64,000 nucleotides of DNA, taken from contig NC_090751.1 of assembly GCF_036898095.1 (NCBI RefSeq), positions 51,876,948 through 51,940,947 on the forward strand, in the 5' to 3' direction. The first letter of the stretch is position 1. Each line of letters starts with the position of its first letter. Source of the stretch: Palaemon carinicauda. Lineage: Eukaryota > Arthropoda > Malacostraca > Decapoda > Palaemonidae. Below the pieces are notes generated by a model. The model worked only from the letters and a program-made list of their open reading frames with translations, had not been told where the DNA came from and searched no databases. The position numbers and the translations under genes are program-made. This document shows, one piece after another, positions 33,110 to 44,960 of the stretch.

Positions 33110-34850
33110 CCAGATCTACAGGCGGAATGGTTGGCACCGATAGACCCCCTGAGAAGGACAGCCCTGCAAGAAGTCTCTGCTATGCTAGCGAAAGGGGCAA
33201 TGGAGCCAGTCAAGAACCCAGGCCCAGGGTTCTACAGCAGACTCTTCCTGGTGGAGAAACTGACAGGGCGATGGAGACCAGTCATAGACCTCTCAGCCCT
33301 CAACAAGTTCATGTGCAAAACCGACTTCAAGATGGACACTCCGAAGTCGGTCCTAGTGGCCTGAGGGGAAGGAGGCTTCATGATATTGATAGACCTCAAG
33401 GACGCATACTTCCAGATCCCTGTCCACCCCTCCGGCAGGAAGTATCTAAGGGTGAAATGGGGTACCCAAACGTTGTAGTTCAAGACCCTCTGCTTCGGTC
33501 TATCCACAGCCCCTCAGGTCTTCACGAGGATCTTCGCGACAGTCTCACCCTGGGCACACGAACAGGGCATCCGCCTGCTTTGGTACCTGGGTGACTGGTT
33601 ATTGCTTTCAGACTCAAGGGAAGTACTGAGGGGGCAAGGCGCGATGCTTTGCAGTTCTGCAACGTCCTGGGTATCACCATCAACCTGGAGAAATCCCAAT
33701 TGATACCCTCCACCAGGATGACCTACCTCGGGATGGTCGTGGACTCCCGGTTGGCGGAAGCATTCCCTTCCGCGGAGAGACTAGACAACCTGAACCAGAT
33801 CCTACGGCCCTTTCTGTCGGGTCAGCCCAGGAGGGCCAAGGACTGGCAGAAACTGATAGGTCACCTCGTATCATTGGAGAAGCTAGTCCCTCAGGGGAGA
33901 CTCAAGCTCAGGGGAGTTCAGTGGAACCTGAAAGAAGCCTTGAACCAGAGAGACTCCCCTCACAGAAAGTAGTTCCGGTGACCACGGAATCGAAGGAGGT
34001 CCTCAAGTGGTGGGTCGACACTTCGAACACCGACGCTCCGGAGATGCTCCTCTTCACGGACGCCTCCAAGGAGGGTTGGGCTGCTCACTTCCTCGACAGT
34101 ACAGCGAGAGGAAGGTGGGGACTCAAGGAGAAAAACCTGCACATCAATGTACTGGAAATGATGGCAGTACAGAGGACGTGTCTGGAGTTCGTCCAGAAGC
34201 TCCGGGGAAACACCTTGGAGTTGATGTGCGACAACGCCACCGTAGTAGCATACATAAAGAAGCAAGGAGGACTAAGATCAAAGGAGTTGTGCAGCCTCAC
34301 GTTGGAATTTCTGGAATGGGCCGAAAGGGAGCAGATCAAGATCTCGGCCAGGTTCATTCCAGGGAAAAGGAACGTCCTAGCCGACGGCCTCAGCAGAGTG
34401 GGTCAGGTGGTTGGGTACGAGTGGTCCCTCCACCCAGAAGTGGCCAAGACTCTGATCCAGAAGTGGGGTTCGCCGGTAATAGACCTCTTCGTCACGAGAC
34501 TAAACTCACAGCTCCCTGTGTTTTGTTCTCCTGTGCCAGTCCCGGGAGCAGCGTTCGAGGACGCCTTCCAGCCTCCCTGGGACAACCTCGATGTGTACGC
34601 CTTCCCTCCCTTCGGAATGCTCAGACAAGTTCTCAACAGGGTGAGGAGAGCGAGCAACCTGTGGATGACTTTGGTAGCGCCCTGGTGGCCGGAGAGAGAG
34701 TGGTTCGCAGACTTAAAGGAACTGGCGCGCCTTCCACCTTGGCCCCTTCCGGACAGGTCAGACCTGCTCCGGCAACCACACTTTCAAAGGTTCCACGAGA
34801 ACCCTCGGTCCCTCTGCCTTCACGCGTGGAGGTTATCGAGCGTCTCCTGA
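33110..34850 (+). pseudogene. DIRS pol, copy B, with altered RT active site
   Basis: RT pieces are 33131-33364 ('WRPVIDLSALNKFMCKTDF'), then a TGA, 'IDLKDAYFQIPVHP', a TAG near 33477, and 'LCFGLSTAPQVFTRIF'. The active-site motif reads YLGDW rather than YLDDW, so the first catalytic Asp is lost. A frameshift follows near 33630. RNase H and the methyltransferase-like domain are open at 33921-34850: 'LLFTDASKEGWAAHF', 'MCDNATVVAYIKKQGG', 'SPVIDLFVTRLN', 'YAFPPF' and 'MTLVAPWWPEREWF'. Confidence 0.87.
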
Positions 34851-35850
34851 GGAAGGAAGGCTATTCAGCGAAGACGGCAACGAGGATGTCGGGTTACCCG
34901 AGACGATCTTCGGCCGCTGTGTACCAGGCAAAATGAGCTACCTTCACGAAGTGGTGCGCCGCTAAGAATTCCAAGCCGTTGAGAGCCTCGGTCCCGGAGA
35001 TAGCCGACTTCTTAGTCTATCTCGGGGACGAGGAAATCATGTCCATCCCAGCCATTAAAGGAGTTAGAGCAGCTCTAGATCAAGTCTTCCTCCTGAAGGG
35101 CATCGACCTAGGTTCCTCCAGACACATCTCGATGCTCATCAAGAGCTTTGAGCAATCATGCCCTCCGCAAGCGGTTAGAGTACCCCAGTGGGACGTTGGT
35201 AGGGTCCTGAAGATGGTGTCAGAGCCTCCCTTCGAACCCCTTAAGATCATCCTAGACAAAGAACTCACCTTCAAGCTTCGGGAAAACGAGTAGGGGAAAT
35301 TCATGGACTTTCATACGAGGTGTCACACTCAAAGGGCTGGCGTGAAACTACCTTCAAGTTCGTTCCATCCTTCGTGGGCAAGACCCAGAACCCAGCAGTC
35401 TGGGACCCCAAGTTTGAAGGATTCTCGGTGCCGGCAATCCCACGTTCAGACAACCCCAGGGACTTGCGGCTGTGCCCTGTCAGAGCAGTACGGAAGTACT
35501 TGGAGAGGACGGCCAGGCTGAGGCCCGAAGTCAAGAATCTGTTCGTTTCTTCAGGATTGGTGAAGAAACCGGTATCCAAGAACACGATCTCCTTCTGGTT
35601 ACGGCAAGTGATCAGGAGAGACTACAGTAGTGTAGGAATTTCTATTCCAGGTAAACCCAGGCCCCACGACATCAGAGGACTGAGTACCTCTCTGGCCTTT
35701 GAGAAGAACATGGCAATCGGCTAAATCCTGAGGGCTGGTACTTGGACCAATCAGTCAACTTTCACAGCTCACTACTTGAAGGAATGCTCGAGGAGGTCCC
35801 TGGACTGGTTCTCCCTCGGTTCCATCATTTCAGCGCTTCAGAAGATTTAA
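34820..35850 (+). pseudogene. DIRS tyrosine recombinase, copy B, catalytic Arg region deleted
   Basis: The N-terminal part ('RRSSAAVYQAK') is followed by TGA at 34934. The next part (34979-35293) ends in a deletion of about 25 bases that removes the 'FLLALASAKR' segment with the first catalytic Arg and shifts the frame. The C-terminal part (35320-35724) keeps 'HDIRGLS' but ends at a TAA-type stop (GCTAAA context near 35722). 'GTWTNQSTFTAHYLKE' with the Tyr follows, and the reading ends at 35848-35850. It is nonfunctional. Confidence 0.85.
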
Positions 35851-35929
35851 AGATATAGCCCCAGGGAACCCAGGGGCAGTAAGTCCAAGAGACACAGGTT
35901 CCTTTTCCTTACTCCCCCCCCCCCCCCCG

Positions 35930-38745
35930 TTACCATATTTCTTCTTCCCAGCTGGTTCCCATTTTTATATGGGGTCGCCGTTTCCATCTTTTTCTATTCT
36001 GCGCTTCTGCCTCATCAATCCCCTTCTCCTGTAAGTCTCCTCTTACACAGTCCCTCCATCTCTTTCTTGGTCTCCCTCTTCTTCGACTTCTTCCTTGAAC
36101 CTCCATCTCCATAGTATGTCTCCCAACGTGGTCCTCATCTCTCCTCATCAGGTGTCCATACCATCTCAGCCTCCCTTCCTGCACTTTCTTTGATATTTCC
36201 ACCACCTTTGTCGACCCCTTATGTAGTCATTTTTTATCCGATCCTCTCTTGTCACCCCAGACATCCATCTAAGCATTCTCATTTCTGCCACATCCATCTT
36301 CTTCTCCTCTGTCTTCCTCATGCTTGCCGTTTCCGTTCCATACAGCATTGCTGTTCTTACCACTGACTTATGAAATTTTCCTTTTAACCTCAGTGGTATT
36401 CTTTTGTCACAAAGAACTCCTGAGGCTGCTCTCCAGTTGTTCCAGCCTGCCTGTACCCGATGTTTAACTTCATCTTCCATACCTCCTCCAGCGTTAACAA
36501 AGGATCCCAAATACTCAAACTTATCAACTCTCTTTATCTGTTCTCCCCCAAGATGAATACTTTCTCTATCATCCCCCTCACTGGTGGTACACATATATTC
36601 TGTCTTAGATCTACTTATTCTCATTCCTCTGTCCTCCAGTACTTGCCTCCATCTTTCCAATTTCATTTCCAGATCTTCCCTGCTCTCTGCGCACAGAACA
36701 ATATCATCTGCATACAATATGTTCCATGGTACTGCTTCCCTTACCTCTTCTATTAAAACGTCCATCACTATGTTAAAGATAAATGGGCTCAGAGCCGACC
36801 CTTGGTGTAATCCTACTCTCACCTCAAAACCCTCTGTCTCCCCAGCACTGCTCCTCACTCTAGTAAATACATTACGGTACATCTCTTGTATCAGTCGAAC
36901 ATACTTCTCTGGCACCCTCCTTTCCCTCAGACTCCTCCATACCTCTTGTCTTGGGACTCGGTCATAAGCCTTTTCAAGGTCAATGAATACCACATGCAGG
37001 TCTCTCTGCTTTTCTCGGAATTTCTCCATTAGTTGCCTCAGACAAAATACACCATCTGTTATTCCCCTCCCCTTCATGAATCCCATCTGCTCTTTACCTA
37101 TTTCTTCTACTTCTCTTAGTCTGGCATCTTTCATCCTTTCCAGTATCTTCAAAGTGTGGGACATCAATTTAATACCTCTGTAATTCCCACACTCTTTGAC
37201 ATCACCTTTCCCTTTGAAGATTGGGATCAATATACTCCCACGCCACTCATTTGGTATCTTTTCCTGCTCAAAAATCTTTATCATGAGATCGTACAGTATA
37301 TCCACTCCTTCATCTCCTAATGCTTTTCATGCCTCCACAGGAATCATGTCTGGTCCAGTTGCCTTCCCATTCTTCATCTTCCTCAGTGCATTTATTACCT
37401 CTTGCCTAGAGAAACTTATTACCATGCCAAAATTCACCAGTCCATCCTCTCTTAATAATCTATAATTTTCTTCATTTAACAGCTGTTCAAAATATTCTTT
37501 CCATCTCTTTACAATGTCTTCCTCCTTTCTAAGTACTACACCATCTTGATCTTTTATTTGTTTGATGTGTGTAATATCTTTGGTGCTCTTATTTCTAATC
37601 TTTGATAGCTTGATCATCTTGTTTAATCCTTCCTTTGTCCCCAGCTCATTATACACATCATCATATGCCTTAGCTTTAGCTTGGGCTACTACCTTCTTCA
37701 CCACCTTGTTTTTCTCTCTGAACCTCTCTCTGTCTTCCCCTGACTGGGACTCTTCCCATCTCTTCTTTGCCTCCTTCTTATCTTTCACAACTTTCTCAAT
37801 TTCTTCACTCCACCACCAACTCTCCTTTTCTTCCCATATGATACCAGATGTCTCTCCTAGCAGCTCCTTTCCATGCCTTCTCATTACTGCTGCATTTCGT
37901 GTCCACCACTCTTGAACATCTTCAATTCCTCTATCAATATCTTCCAAAACCCTTCTCTTAAACTCTCTCATCTTATCTCCTTCCCTCACTAGTTTGTACC
38001 TTTTAATTTTCCTTATCCCTTTAGCTTTAGCTTTTCTTTCCCTATTTAGGCCTAAGTCCATACATAGCAGTCTGTGTTGGGGGGCTACATGGTCACCTGG
38101 GATAACCTTGCAGTTCTTGATCTCCACCAGCTTTATCCTTTTATACAGGAAGTAGTCTATCTGGGAGCATCTTCCCCCACTCTTATAAGTTATTAGGTGT
38201 TCCCTTTTCTTCTTAAAGAATGTGTTTACTATTGCCATGTCAAATGACACAGCAAAGTCCACTACATTCTCTCCTTCTGGGTTTCTCTCCCCAATTCCAT
38301 GGCCCCCATGCACCCGACCAATTGCCTCATTCTCACTTCCAACATGGCCATTCAAATCTGCCCCCACTATGACCCTCTTCTGTTCTTCCAGTTCCTGCAT
38401 TACTCCATCCATGTGTCTCCAGAAATTTCCCTTCTCCTCTTCTGAGCAACCAACTTGAGGTGCATATGCACTTATAGTATTCAGATTCTCGCCTCCACAA
38501 CACATCTTCAATCTGATGATGTGGTCATTCTTTCTATGCACCTCTATCACCGCATTTTTCAGCTCACCAGACAGTACTATGCCAACTCCATTCCTACCTT
38601 GTTTATTTGCTCCGCTATAATATAGCTTATATCCATCACCCAACTCTCTAGCTTTATTTCCCTTCCATCGTGTTTCCTGCACACACATAGCATCTACTCT
38701 CTTTCCCCTCATCAAGTGAGCCACTTCTCTACCTCTCCCAGTCAT
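35930..38745 (-). pseudogene. LINE ORF: APE endonuclease plus reverse transcriptase, two lesions
   Basis: The endonuclease half (38745 down to 37327) shows 'VDAMCVQETRWKG', 'YYSGANKQGRNGVG', 'VGADLNGHVGSEN' and 'VIPGDHVAPQHRL', the apurinic-type nuclease pattern. After a single TGA (complement of 37327-37329) the RT half (37305 down to 36166) shows 'LIPIFKGKGD', 'YRGIKLMSHTLKI', 'IDLEKAYDRVPRQEVW', 'GLHQGSALSPFIFN' and the catalytic YADDIVL. A one-base frameshift near 36215 moves the C-terminal part ('RRRGRPRKRWRDCV') to another frame, ending near 35930. Database proteins of this type are often labelled craniofacial development protein 2-like. Two lesions in about 940 codons suggest a young copy. 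Confidence 0.88.
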
Positions 38746-39025
38746 GGACCCAACATTAAGCTGGCATATTCTGAGTCCAAAGTGAGCTCTCTTCTATAAC
38801 TGCACCCGCTCCTGATGCAGTAGCCCTCGCCTTACCACAGAGTTAGGGCGATGTCTCTGTGCGTCGTTTACGGAGTACGCCCTAGCATTACCTCTTTCCG
38901 TATTTCGGCTCATTCCATTTAAGGTTTTGGCACAGGTTTTTACGGCCGGATACCCTTCCTGACACCAACCCTCCCTATTTATCCGGGCTTGGGACCGGCA
39001 CCCATTGGTGGCTAGGTTCCCCCCT
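35935..39025 (-). mobile_element. RTE-like LINE (LINE-2), nearly full length, inserted in DIRS-B
   Basis: The coding strand is minus. It lies in the untranslated tail of DIRS-B, between 'cccccccccgttacc' (35920-35934) and 'ccctgttacc' (39022-39031). The shared gttacc is a likely target-site duplication. The 5' untranslated part (38746-39025) contains 'ggcacaggtttttacggcc' and 'ggatacccttcctgacacc' (plus strand), which I recall from 5' regions of related animal LINEs. DIRS-B sequence resumes to the right with 'gaggtaagccacttagacac'. Confidence 0.87.
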
Positions 39026-39289
39026 GTTACCTAATTACCTACCCTAAAAGGGACTTGGAAGGCCTTTAACTACCATGAGATATATCGTCACTGAAGAAAT
39101 ACGCCTCCAAGGCATTTTTTTTTACAGAGGTAAGCCACTTAGACACTAAGTTAGTTTTTTGGGTAGTTTTCCCTATTTCGAGTCTTTTCTTTCGGTGGGT
39201 CAGCGGATCCTAGCCCCCTATCTAGGTTTCCCCCTTTTTACTTCCATCATCCCGGTCTCTGAGCCCTGCAGTACACTCCCACTTCCTAA

Positions 39290-39697
39290 GGTATAAGTAT
39301 CCTAAGAAAGTAGTTCGAGGTAAGTACTGTACTTTGTTGGAACAAATCACAAATTTTAAGTAATTTGTATTTTTCCTAACAGTACTTACCTCGAACTACT
39401 TTCGAGTTATGGCCCACCCATCCTTCCTCGAGTGACTTACAGGACTTAATAGAGGGAGGAGAACCTCTTTCCACCAAAACTTACTGAGGAGCGAGACCTG
39501 AGAAAGCATGCTCTCTGACCCCGGGTCATCTCTGGGCGCGTATCACTCCGCCAGAGATTACCCCGCATAGAGAACGGGAATAGGGTAAACTACACAAAAT
39601 TCTGGTCGGATGGGAGGCGATCCCAGATACTCCTAAGAAAGTAGTTTGAGGTAAGTACTGTTAGGAAAAATACAAATTACTTAAAATTTGTGATTTT
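39290..39697 (+). repeat. Copy B internal complementary region and right ITR
   Basis: The ICR (39299-39406) runs 'cctaagaaagtagttcgagg', 'ttgttggaacaaatcacaaa', 'tttgtatttttcctaacagt' and 'acttacctcgaactactttc'. It is the complement of the left end joined to the complement of the right end. The right ITR follows at 39478-39697. Confidence 0.88.
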
Positions 39698-40606
39698 TCA
39701 GCTTTGGTCCTCCTTGGGGCTGGAAGGTTCGCCCTCCAAGGAAGTATTACTTGACTACATCCGATTGGGTGCCGCTGTCAAGCAATCGCCGTCACCGACA
39801 GAGGTTGATCCTCTGTCTCTTGTCGACGTTGTGGTGTCAGAGGTATCCAATGCGGTATCACCCATCACCTCTGCCTCTTCAAACCCTACGGTAGCTGATG
39901 GCTTAGTTTCTCCCGTTCCTGTTCAACCAACGAGGGAGAAACTAAGTCCAACAGTCTCTCCTGCTAGTGTTTCTTTCCATTGGGGGAGTTCTCTTACAGA
40001 GACTCCTCTTCGAAGGACTGCAGAAGGTCAGCTCGCAGACCCTACGGCCCCAGAGGGCGCATTCGTCGCAAGGCTCGCTTTCCTCTTCGCCAGAGAGGCC
40101 TTCCTTCACCTGCGGTGAGGAGGGGCCTCTTTGGTTCAACATCTTTGATGCAGTCCCCCGCAGAGGAGCCTCGACATCGATCACCGATCACTGTGACTGC
40201 ATTGGTCCTGGACCTTTCTGCAGATCGTTCGCGATCTCCTTCGGTGGAAGGTCGTCCTATTAAAGGACACGCCAACCTTCCACCCACCAGACCTGCCGAC
40301 CTGCCGTCACCATTCTTATATAAACAAAATAAGGTTTCAGCTGAACACGCTAAGGCGCGCCAACTAGATTCGCGCCATGCGCCAACGAAACCTGATGAGA
40401 GTGATATAGTAGCTCGTCAGGCCCCGTCAACAAACCCTAACACAGGGCATCAAGGGCGTATGCCCCAACACGCACATACGTCCCAACAGGAGCCCAGCTC
40501 TTCTACGCGCTATGCACGCACTTTTGCACGTACGCGCCCACGTTCTTCTGCGTGCCAGGCCTTGCCTGAGCCTAAGCATACGTGCCCACGCCCAGCTGCG
40601 CGCTAG

Positions 40607-40730
40607 CGCTCTCCCACGCGCCAGTGCTCTCCTACGCGCCAGTGCTCTCCTGTGCGCCAGTGCTCTCCTGTGCGCTAACGCCCTCCTGCGCGCTAGCGCT
40701 CTCCTGCACGCCAGCACGCCAGCACTCTGG
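40607..40730 (+). repeat. 18-bp minisatellite inside copy D gag
   Basis: About five to six units of a gcgccagtgctctcctgt type. The period is 18, so the gag frame is kept; in that frame it codes SPTRQC/SPVRQC hexapeptides, later degraded by two stops. Confidence 0.8.
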
Positions 40731-41082
40731 GCGCTACTGGGAAGTCCACTAGAGTGACCTCTCCCACGTTTCAGTTCTTACCATCGCGCCAGCGCTCTCC
40801 ATCGCCTGCACGCATCCGCGAGGATATGCGTGCGCGCGTACTCGCCCATCCTCTCCTACGGATTCGCGCCCACATTCTGACGCGCGCCCACGAGCAGCAC
40901 AGATTTCAACTGCGCGCCCGTGCGCTAGGGTCTTTCTCCTGCGCACCCGCGCACTAGGGGTCTTTCTCCTGCTCGCGCGTGCCCTACGACTGGTACAGGC
41001 ACGTGCGAACTCTCGCCCGCGCACTCAACGCCTTAATCTTGTGTGCCTGCGAATACTTTCCCATGAGTGCACGTGTGCGCCA

Positions 41083-41335
41083 ACAGTCTCTCGCACACGC
41101 TCCTGTGCGCCCACAGTCTCCCGCACGCGCTCCTGTGTGCCCACAGTCTCCCGCACGCGCTCCTGTGCGCCCACAGTCTCCCGCACGCGCTCCTGTGTGC
41201 CATCAGCCTCCCGCATGCCCGCTGCCTCCCGCATGCCCGCTGCCTCCCGCATGCCCGCTGCCTCCCGCATGCCCGCTGCCTCCCGCGCGCCCACGCGCAT
41301 GCCCGCTGCCTCCCGCGCGCCCATGCACATGCCCA
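41083..41335 (+). repeat. 30-bp and 18-bp minisatellites inside copy D gag
   Basis: Four 30-bp units (cgcacgcgctcctgtgcgcc + cacagtctcc) are followed by four to five 18-bp units (cgcatgcccgctgcctcc). Both periods are multiples of three. In the gag frame they read 'ARAPVRPQSP' and 'ACPLPP' repeats. The Arg/Ala/His-rich frames on both strands here are by-products. Confidence 0.88.
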
Positions 41336-43154
41336 TGCCCGTAGTCTCCCACGCGCGACTCCCGGTATTCTCCCTCGCGCGAGCACCATTATTCTCCCTT
41401 GCGCGAGCGTCGATATCCTCCCGCGCACGAGACTACTGAACTACGAGCGGCAAGGTCGCCATCGCCTCATTCCCCTCCCCGGAAGCGCATACCAGCGCGC
41501 ATTGTGGGAGAAGGGAAACATCTAGAGGGGTCCAGGATCCCAAAGCCTTTTCAGGTGAACCCACCAATGATGAGAACTCCTCCCAGGGATCCTTCAATTC
41601 CTGTCCCTTCAAGGGGTATGTCTGACAGCGCGTCTGTCAGCCAACAGCCCTGGTTCGGTGCACTAATCAGAGCCGTAACGCAGGCGTTCAAGCCTGTCTT
41701 CTCTGAATTGGGGCACAGATCCTTGGCTGATTCTACCCCTTTGAAGAGAAAAAGAGGAGTTCCGGACGCGGTAACTTCTCCAAGGGCAAAACTCACTCCA
41801 CACAAACCTTCGAGGCAGGTTCCTTCTTTCCCCCCAGACTGTCTCTCCTTCCCCTTCGGACGAAGATTTCCCGTCTTCAGGGGAATCACGCGAGGAGAGA
41901 CTTTCCCCATCGCACCAATGCGGGAAACCTCTCCTCGCGCCGAGATGTCTTCTCAGGTGGGGACTGAAAGGAACATATCATCCTCGTCAATGTTGGAGTC
42001 CTACATCCTTCCCAGGAAGGAATCTAAGGACTCTAAAACATTACCGAAGTCCTCTACTAGGACTAGGATGGAGCCAGCTAACCACTCAGAGAACGTCCGC
42101 AACTCTCCCCATGAAGAGCTTTTGGGGACAGGAGACTTCGCTGCAAGTCCTACATCAGGAGGAGACCAGCAAGATGCGTTTTGGCAAGTTCCGATTCTAA
42201 TGAGGGCTCTCAACGGGTTTTCCGACCCAGAGATCCCTCCTCGAGAGGGCAAGGACAAGGTCTTGGACCGTGTCTTTGGTACTCAGAAACCCTCCAAGAC
42301 CAGTGCAGCACTGACCTGGTCTCAGGGGGTTAAGAGTACCAGGGACAAGATCTCTCTACAGCTCTCCGAGATGTCCTCCTCCAACCGTTCCAGTGCCACT
42401 GACAAGCTTCTTCCACCTCCTCGCGTACAGCAGAGGAAGTACTTTGAGATTCTTAAGGAGCCTTGTTTAGCTCTTCCTCTTCACCACTCGCTGGAAGAGC
42501 ATACCAAGGGACTTCCTCTTGAGAGACTCTCCAACCGGCAGGTCTCATTCTCGGCAACCGAGATCCTTGACCAGGAGAAAGTTGCGAAGTGTGCTATGCA
42601 AGCCACTTCGTGGCTCGACATCTGGTTGGAGACCTTAGGTATCCTGATACGTTCTGAGGATTTCTCCAAAGAACGTACCAGGAAAGCTATGGAGACTTTT
42701 CTTCTCTCAGGTACTCGCACGATCGAATTTCTGGCCCACCAAGTCTCGAACTTGTGGGCAAATACCATTCTGGAACGTCGGGATGCAGTAGCTGAGAGAT
42801 TCCATCAGAAGGTCCCTAGCACAGAGATCAATAGGCTCAGACATTCTTCTCCAGAAGGATCCATCTTGTTTGAGCCTAAGGATGTGGAACATGCCACTGA
42901 GAGGTGGAGGAAGTCTCATCAAGACTCCCTCCTTCATAGGGCTTTAACATCTAAGCCCTGTAAGCCTCCAGCATCACAGCAGTCCCGTCCAGTCAAGACT
43001 GCTAAAAGGACAACAGCAGAGAAGACCGTGGTGTCTAAGCCCTTTCCTGTCAAAGGAAGGAAAGACAAAAAGTCCTCCAGGGGAGGCAAGAATCCTAGAG
43101 GGAGCAGCCGAGGCCACAAACGCTAGGATAGGCAGTCCCCCTGCATGTCCACCA

Positions 43155-44960
43155 GTGGGGGGATGCCTACAAAGTTGCTCAAACAGGTGGAAGCAACTCG
43201 GGGCCGATTCCTGGACAATCTCTGTGATCAGTCTAGGATATCGCGTCCTGTTCATAACATCTCTACCTCCCCTGACGACGAATCCAGTGTCATTGAGCTC
43301 CCTTGCCATGGGATCGGCAAGGGGGCAAGCTCTTCGGGCAGAAGTCGAGACCCTGTTGAAGAAGGATGCTCTCCAAGAGGTCCTCGACGGATCTCCAGGC
43401 TTCTTCTGTCGACTCTTTCTTGTAAAGAAGGTGTCTGGAGGCTGGAGACCAGTCATCGACCTCTCAGCTCTGAACAAGTTTGTCAAACAAACTCCGTTCA
43501 GCATGGAGACGGCGGACACGGTCAGACTAGCAATAAGACCGCAAGACTTCATGTGCACACTGGACCTAAAGGACGCGTATTTTCAGATCCCAGTCCATCC
43601 GTCTTTAAGGAAGTACTTAAGATTCAGCCTAGACAACAGAAAGTACCAGTTCAAGGTGCTGTGCTTCGGTCTCTCCACAGCACCACAAGTTTTCACCAGT
43701 GTTCACCCTAATATCATCTTGGGTACACAGGATTGGCATCCGTCTCCTCCGTTATCTGGACGACTGGTTAATCCTAGCAGACTCGGTGTCATCCCTTCTT
43801 CAACACCGAGACAAACTTCTGAGACTTTGCCATGATCTGGGGATCATGGTAAATCTCAAAGTCCTCACTGCTTCCCACTCAAAGACTGGTATACCTAGGC
43901 ATGATTATAGACACCAATCTCCACAAAGCCTTCCCATCAGACGACAGGATAGCAAGGCTGAGGAAGGTCGCAAGACCTTTTTTCAGATGAGAAGAACTTC
44001 CAGCCCAATTGTGGTTACGTCTCCTCGGTCATCTTTCATCGCTGACCCGTCTAGTTCCCAACGGTTGCCTCAGGATGAGATCCCTCCAATGGCGACTCAA
44101 GTCCCGGTGGAATCAAGGGTACGATTCCCCGGACATCCAGATCCCCGTGGGACCTGCGAAACTGACGGATCTCCAGTGGTGGGTGGCAGACGAGAACCTA
44201 CGAAAAGGAGTAGATCTTCTCGTCCTCCCCCCCGGATTTGATGCTGTTTTTGGACGCTTCAAAAACAGGGTGGGGGCCCCATGTGCTGCACCACACAACC
44301 TCAGGCCTCTGGTCAGAGTCAGAAAAGTACCTCCATATAAATCTCCTAGAGATGAAGGCCGTCTTTCTGGCCCTTCAACAGTTCCAACAGTACCTGGCAA
44401 GTCACTCTGTGGTGGTGATGAGCGACAACACCACAGTAGTGGCCTACATCAACAAACAAGGAGGTACCTTTTCGCAGCAACTATCCCATCTAGCAGTAGA
44501 GATACTGCTATCGGCACGCTTCATTCCGGGCAAAAGGTATGTGCTTGCCGACAATCTGAGCAGAGCTTCTCAGATAGTGAGTACCGAGTGGTCTTTGGAT
44601 CATCTAGTAGCCAATAAAGTCCTGACTTTGTGGGATTCTCCGACTGTGGATCTTTTCGCAACGGCCCTGAACTTCAGGCTCCTGCTTTACTGTTCCCCAG
44701 TCCCAGACCCCAAGGCTCTCTGGCAAGATGCTTTCCAACAACGGTGGGACGACATCGACGTTTACGCCTTTCCCCCGTTCTGTCTGATGAGGAGGGTACT
44801 CAACAAGACCAGAACATTGGTCAATCTTTCAATGACCCTTATAGCTCCGCTATGGCATCACGAGGAATGGTTCCCGGACCTTCTGCAACTCCTAACGGAG
44901 TTACCAAGAGAACTCCCTCTACGACACAATCTACTCCAACATCTTCCACAAAGCCGTAGG
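43155..44960 (+). pseudogene. DIRS pol, copy D, frameshifted
   Basis: The RT part (43155-43700) includes 'WRPVIDLSALNKFVKQTPF', 'TLDLKDAYFQIPVHP' and 'LCFGLSTAPQVFTSV'. A shift near 43700 moves 'IRLLRYLDDWLILADS' (active site intact) to another frame, and a further shift near 43860-44010 moves 'LLGHLSSLTRLVPNG'. RNase H and the methyltransferase-like domain are open from 44238: 'MLFLDASKTGWGPH', 'MSDNTTVVAYINKQGG', 'ARFIPGKRYVLADNLSR', 'SPTVDLFATALN', 'YAFPPF' and 'MTLIAPLWHHEEWF'. There are at least three frameshifts. It is distinct from family 1, by eye roughly half identical. Confidence 0.85.

Larger units (their letters stand above)
30112..39697 (+). mobile_element. DIRS1-like retrotransposon, copy B (family 1), split by an RTE-like LINE
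   Basis: The left ITR (30112-30308) starts 'ttgttccaacacggag'. The right ITR (39478-39697) is its inverted copy, ending 'ttaaaatttgtgattttt'. The ICR is at 39299-39406. Without the LINE (35935-39025) the element is about 6.5 kb. It inserted into the gag of copy D, whose sequence resumes at 39698. No long target duplication is seen, as expected for YR integration; the shared bases at the junctions are only a short T/C run. Confidence 0.92.
39698..43126 (+). pseudogene. DIRS gag, copy D, C-terminal two thirds
   Basis: Continues the gag interrupted at 30111. The first piece (to 40118) holds 'SPSKEVLLDYIRLG'. A frame change near 39980-40100 leads into the frame kept to 43126. That frame has SR/SP-rich sequence ('RSRSPSVEG') and a minisatellite-coded Arg/Ser/Pro/Cys-rich segment with stops at 40604 and within 40670-40960 and 41342. 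A long open stretch (41399-43126, 575 codons) ends in the conserved gag domain ('ATSWLDIWLETLGI', 'SGTRTIEFLAHQ', 'LERRDAVAERF') and a basic tail ('GRKDKKSSRGGKNPRGSS'). The stop is TAG at 43124-43126. Confidence 0.8.

Noticed and set aside
41025..41525. Several long Arg/Ala/His-rich frames on both strands
   Set aside because: They are shadows of the 30-bp and 18-bp minisatellites in copy D gag; only one frame is collinear with gag.
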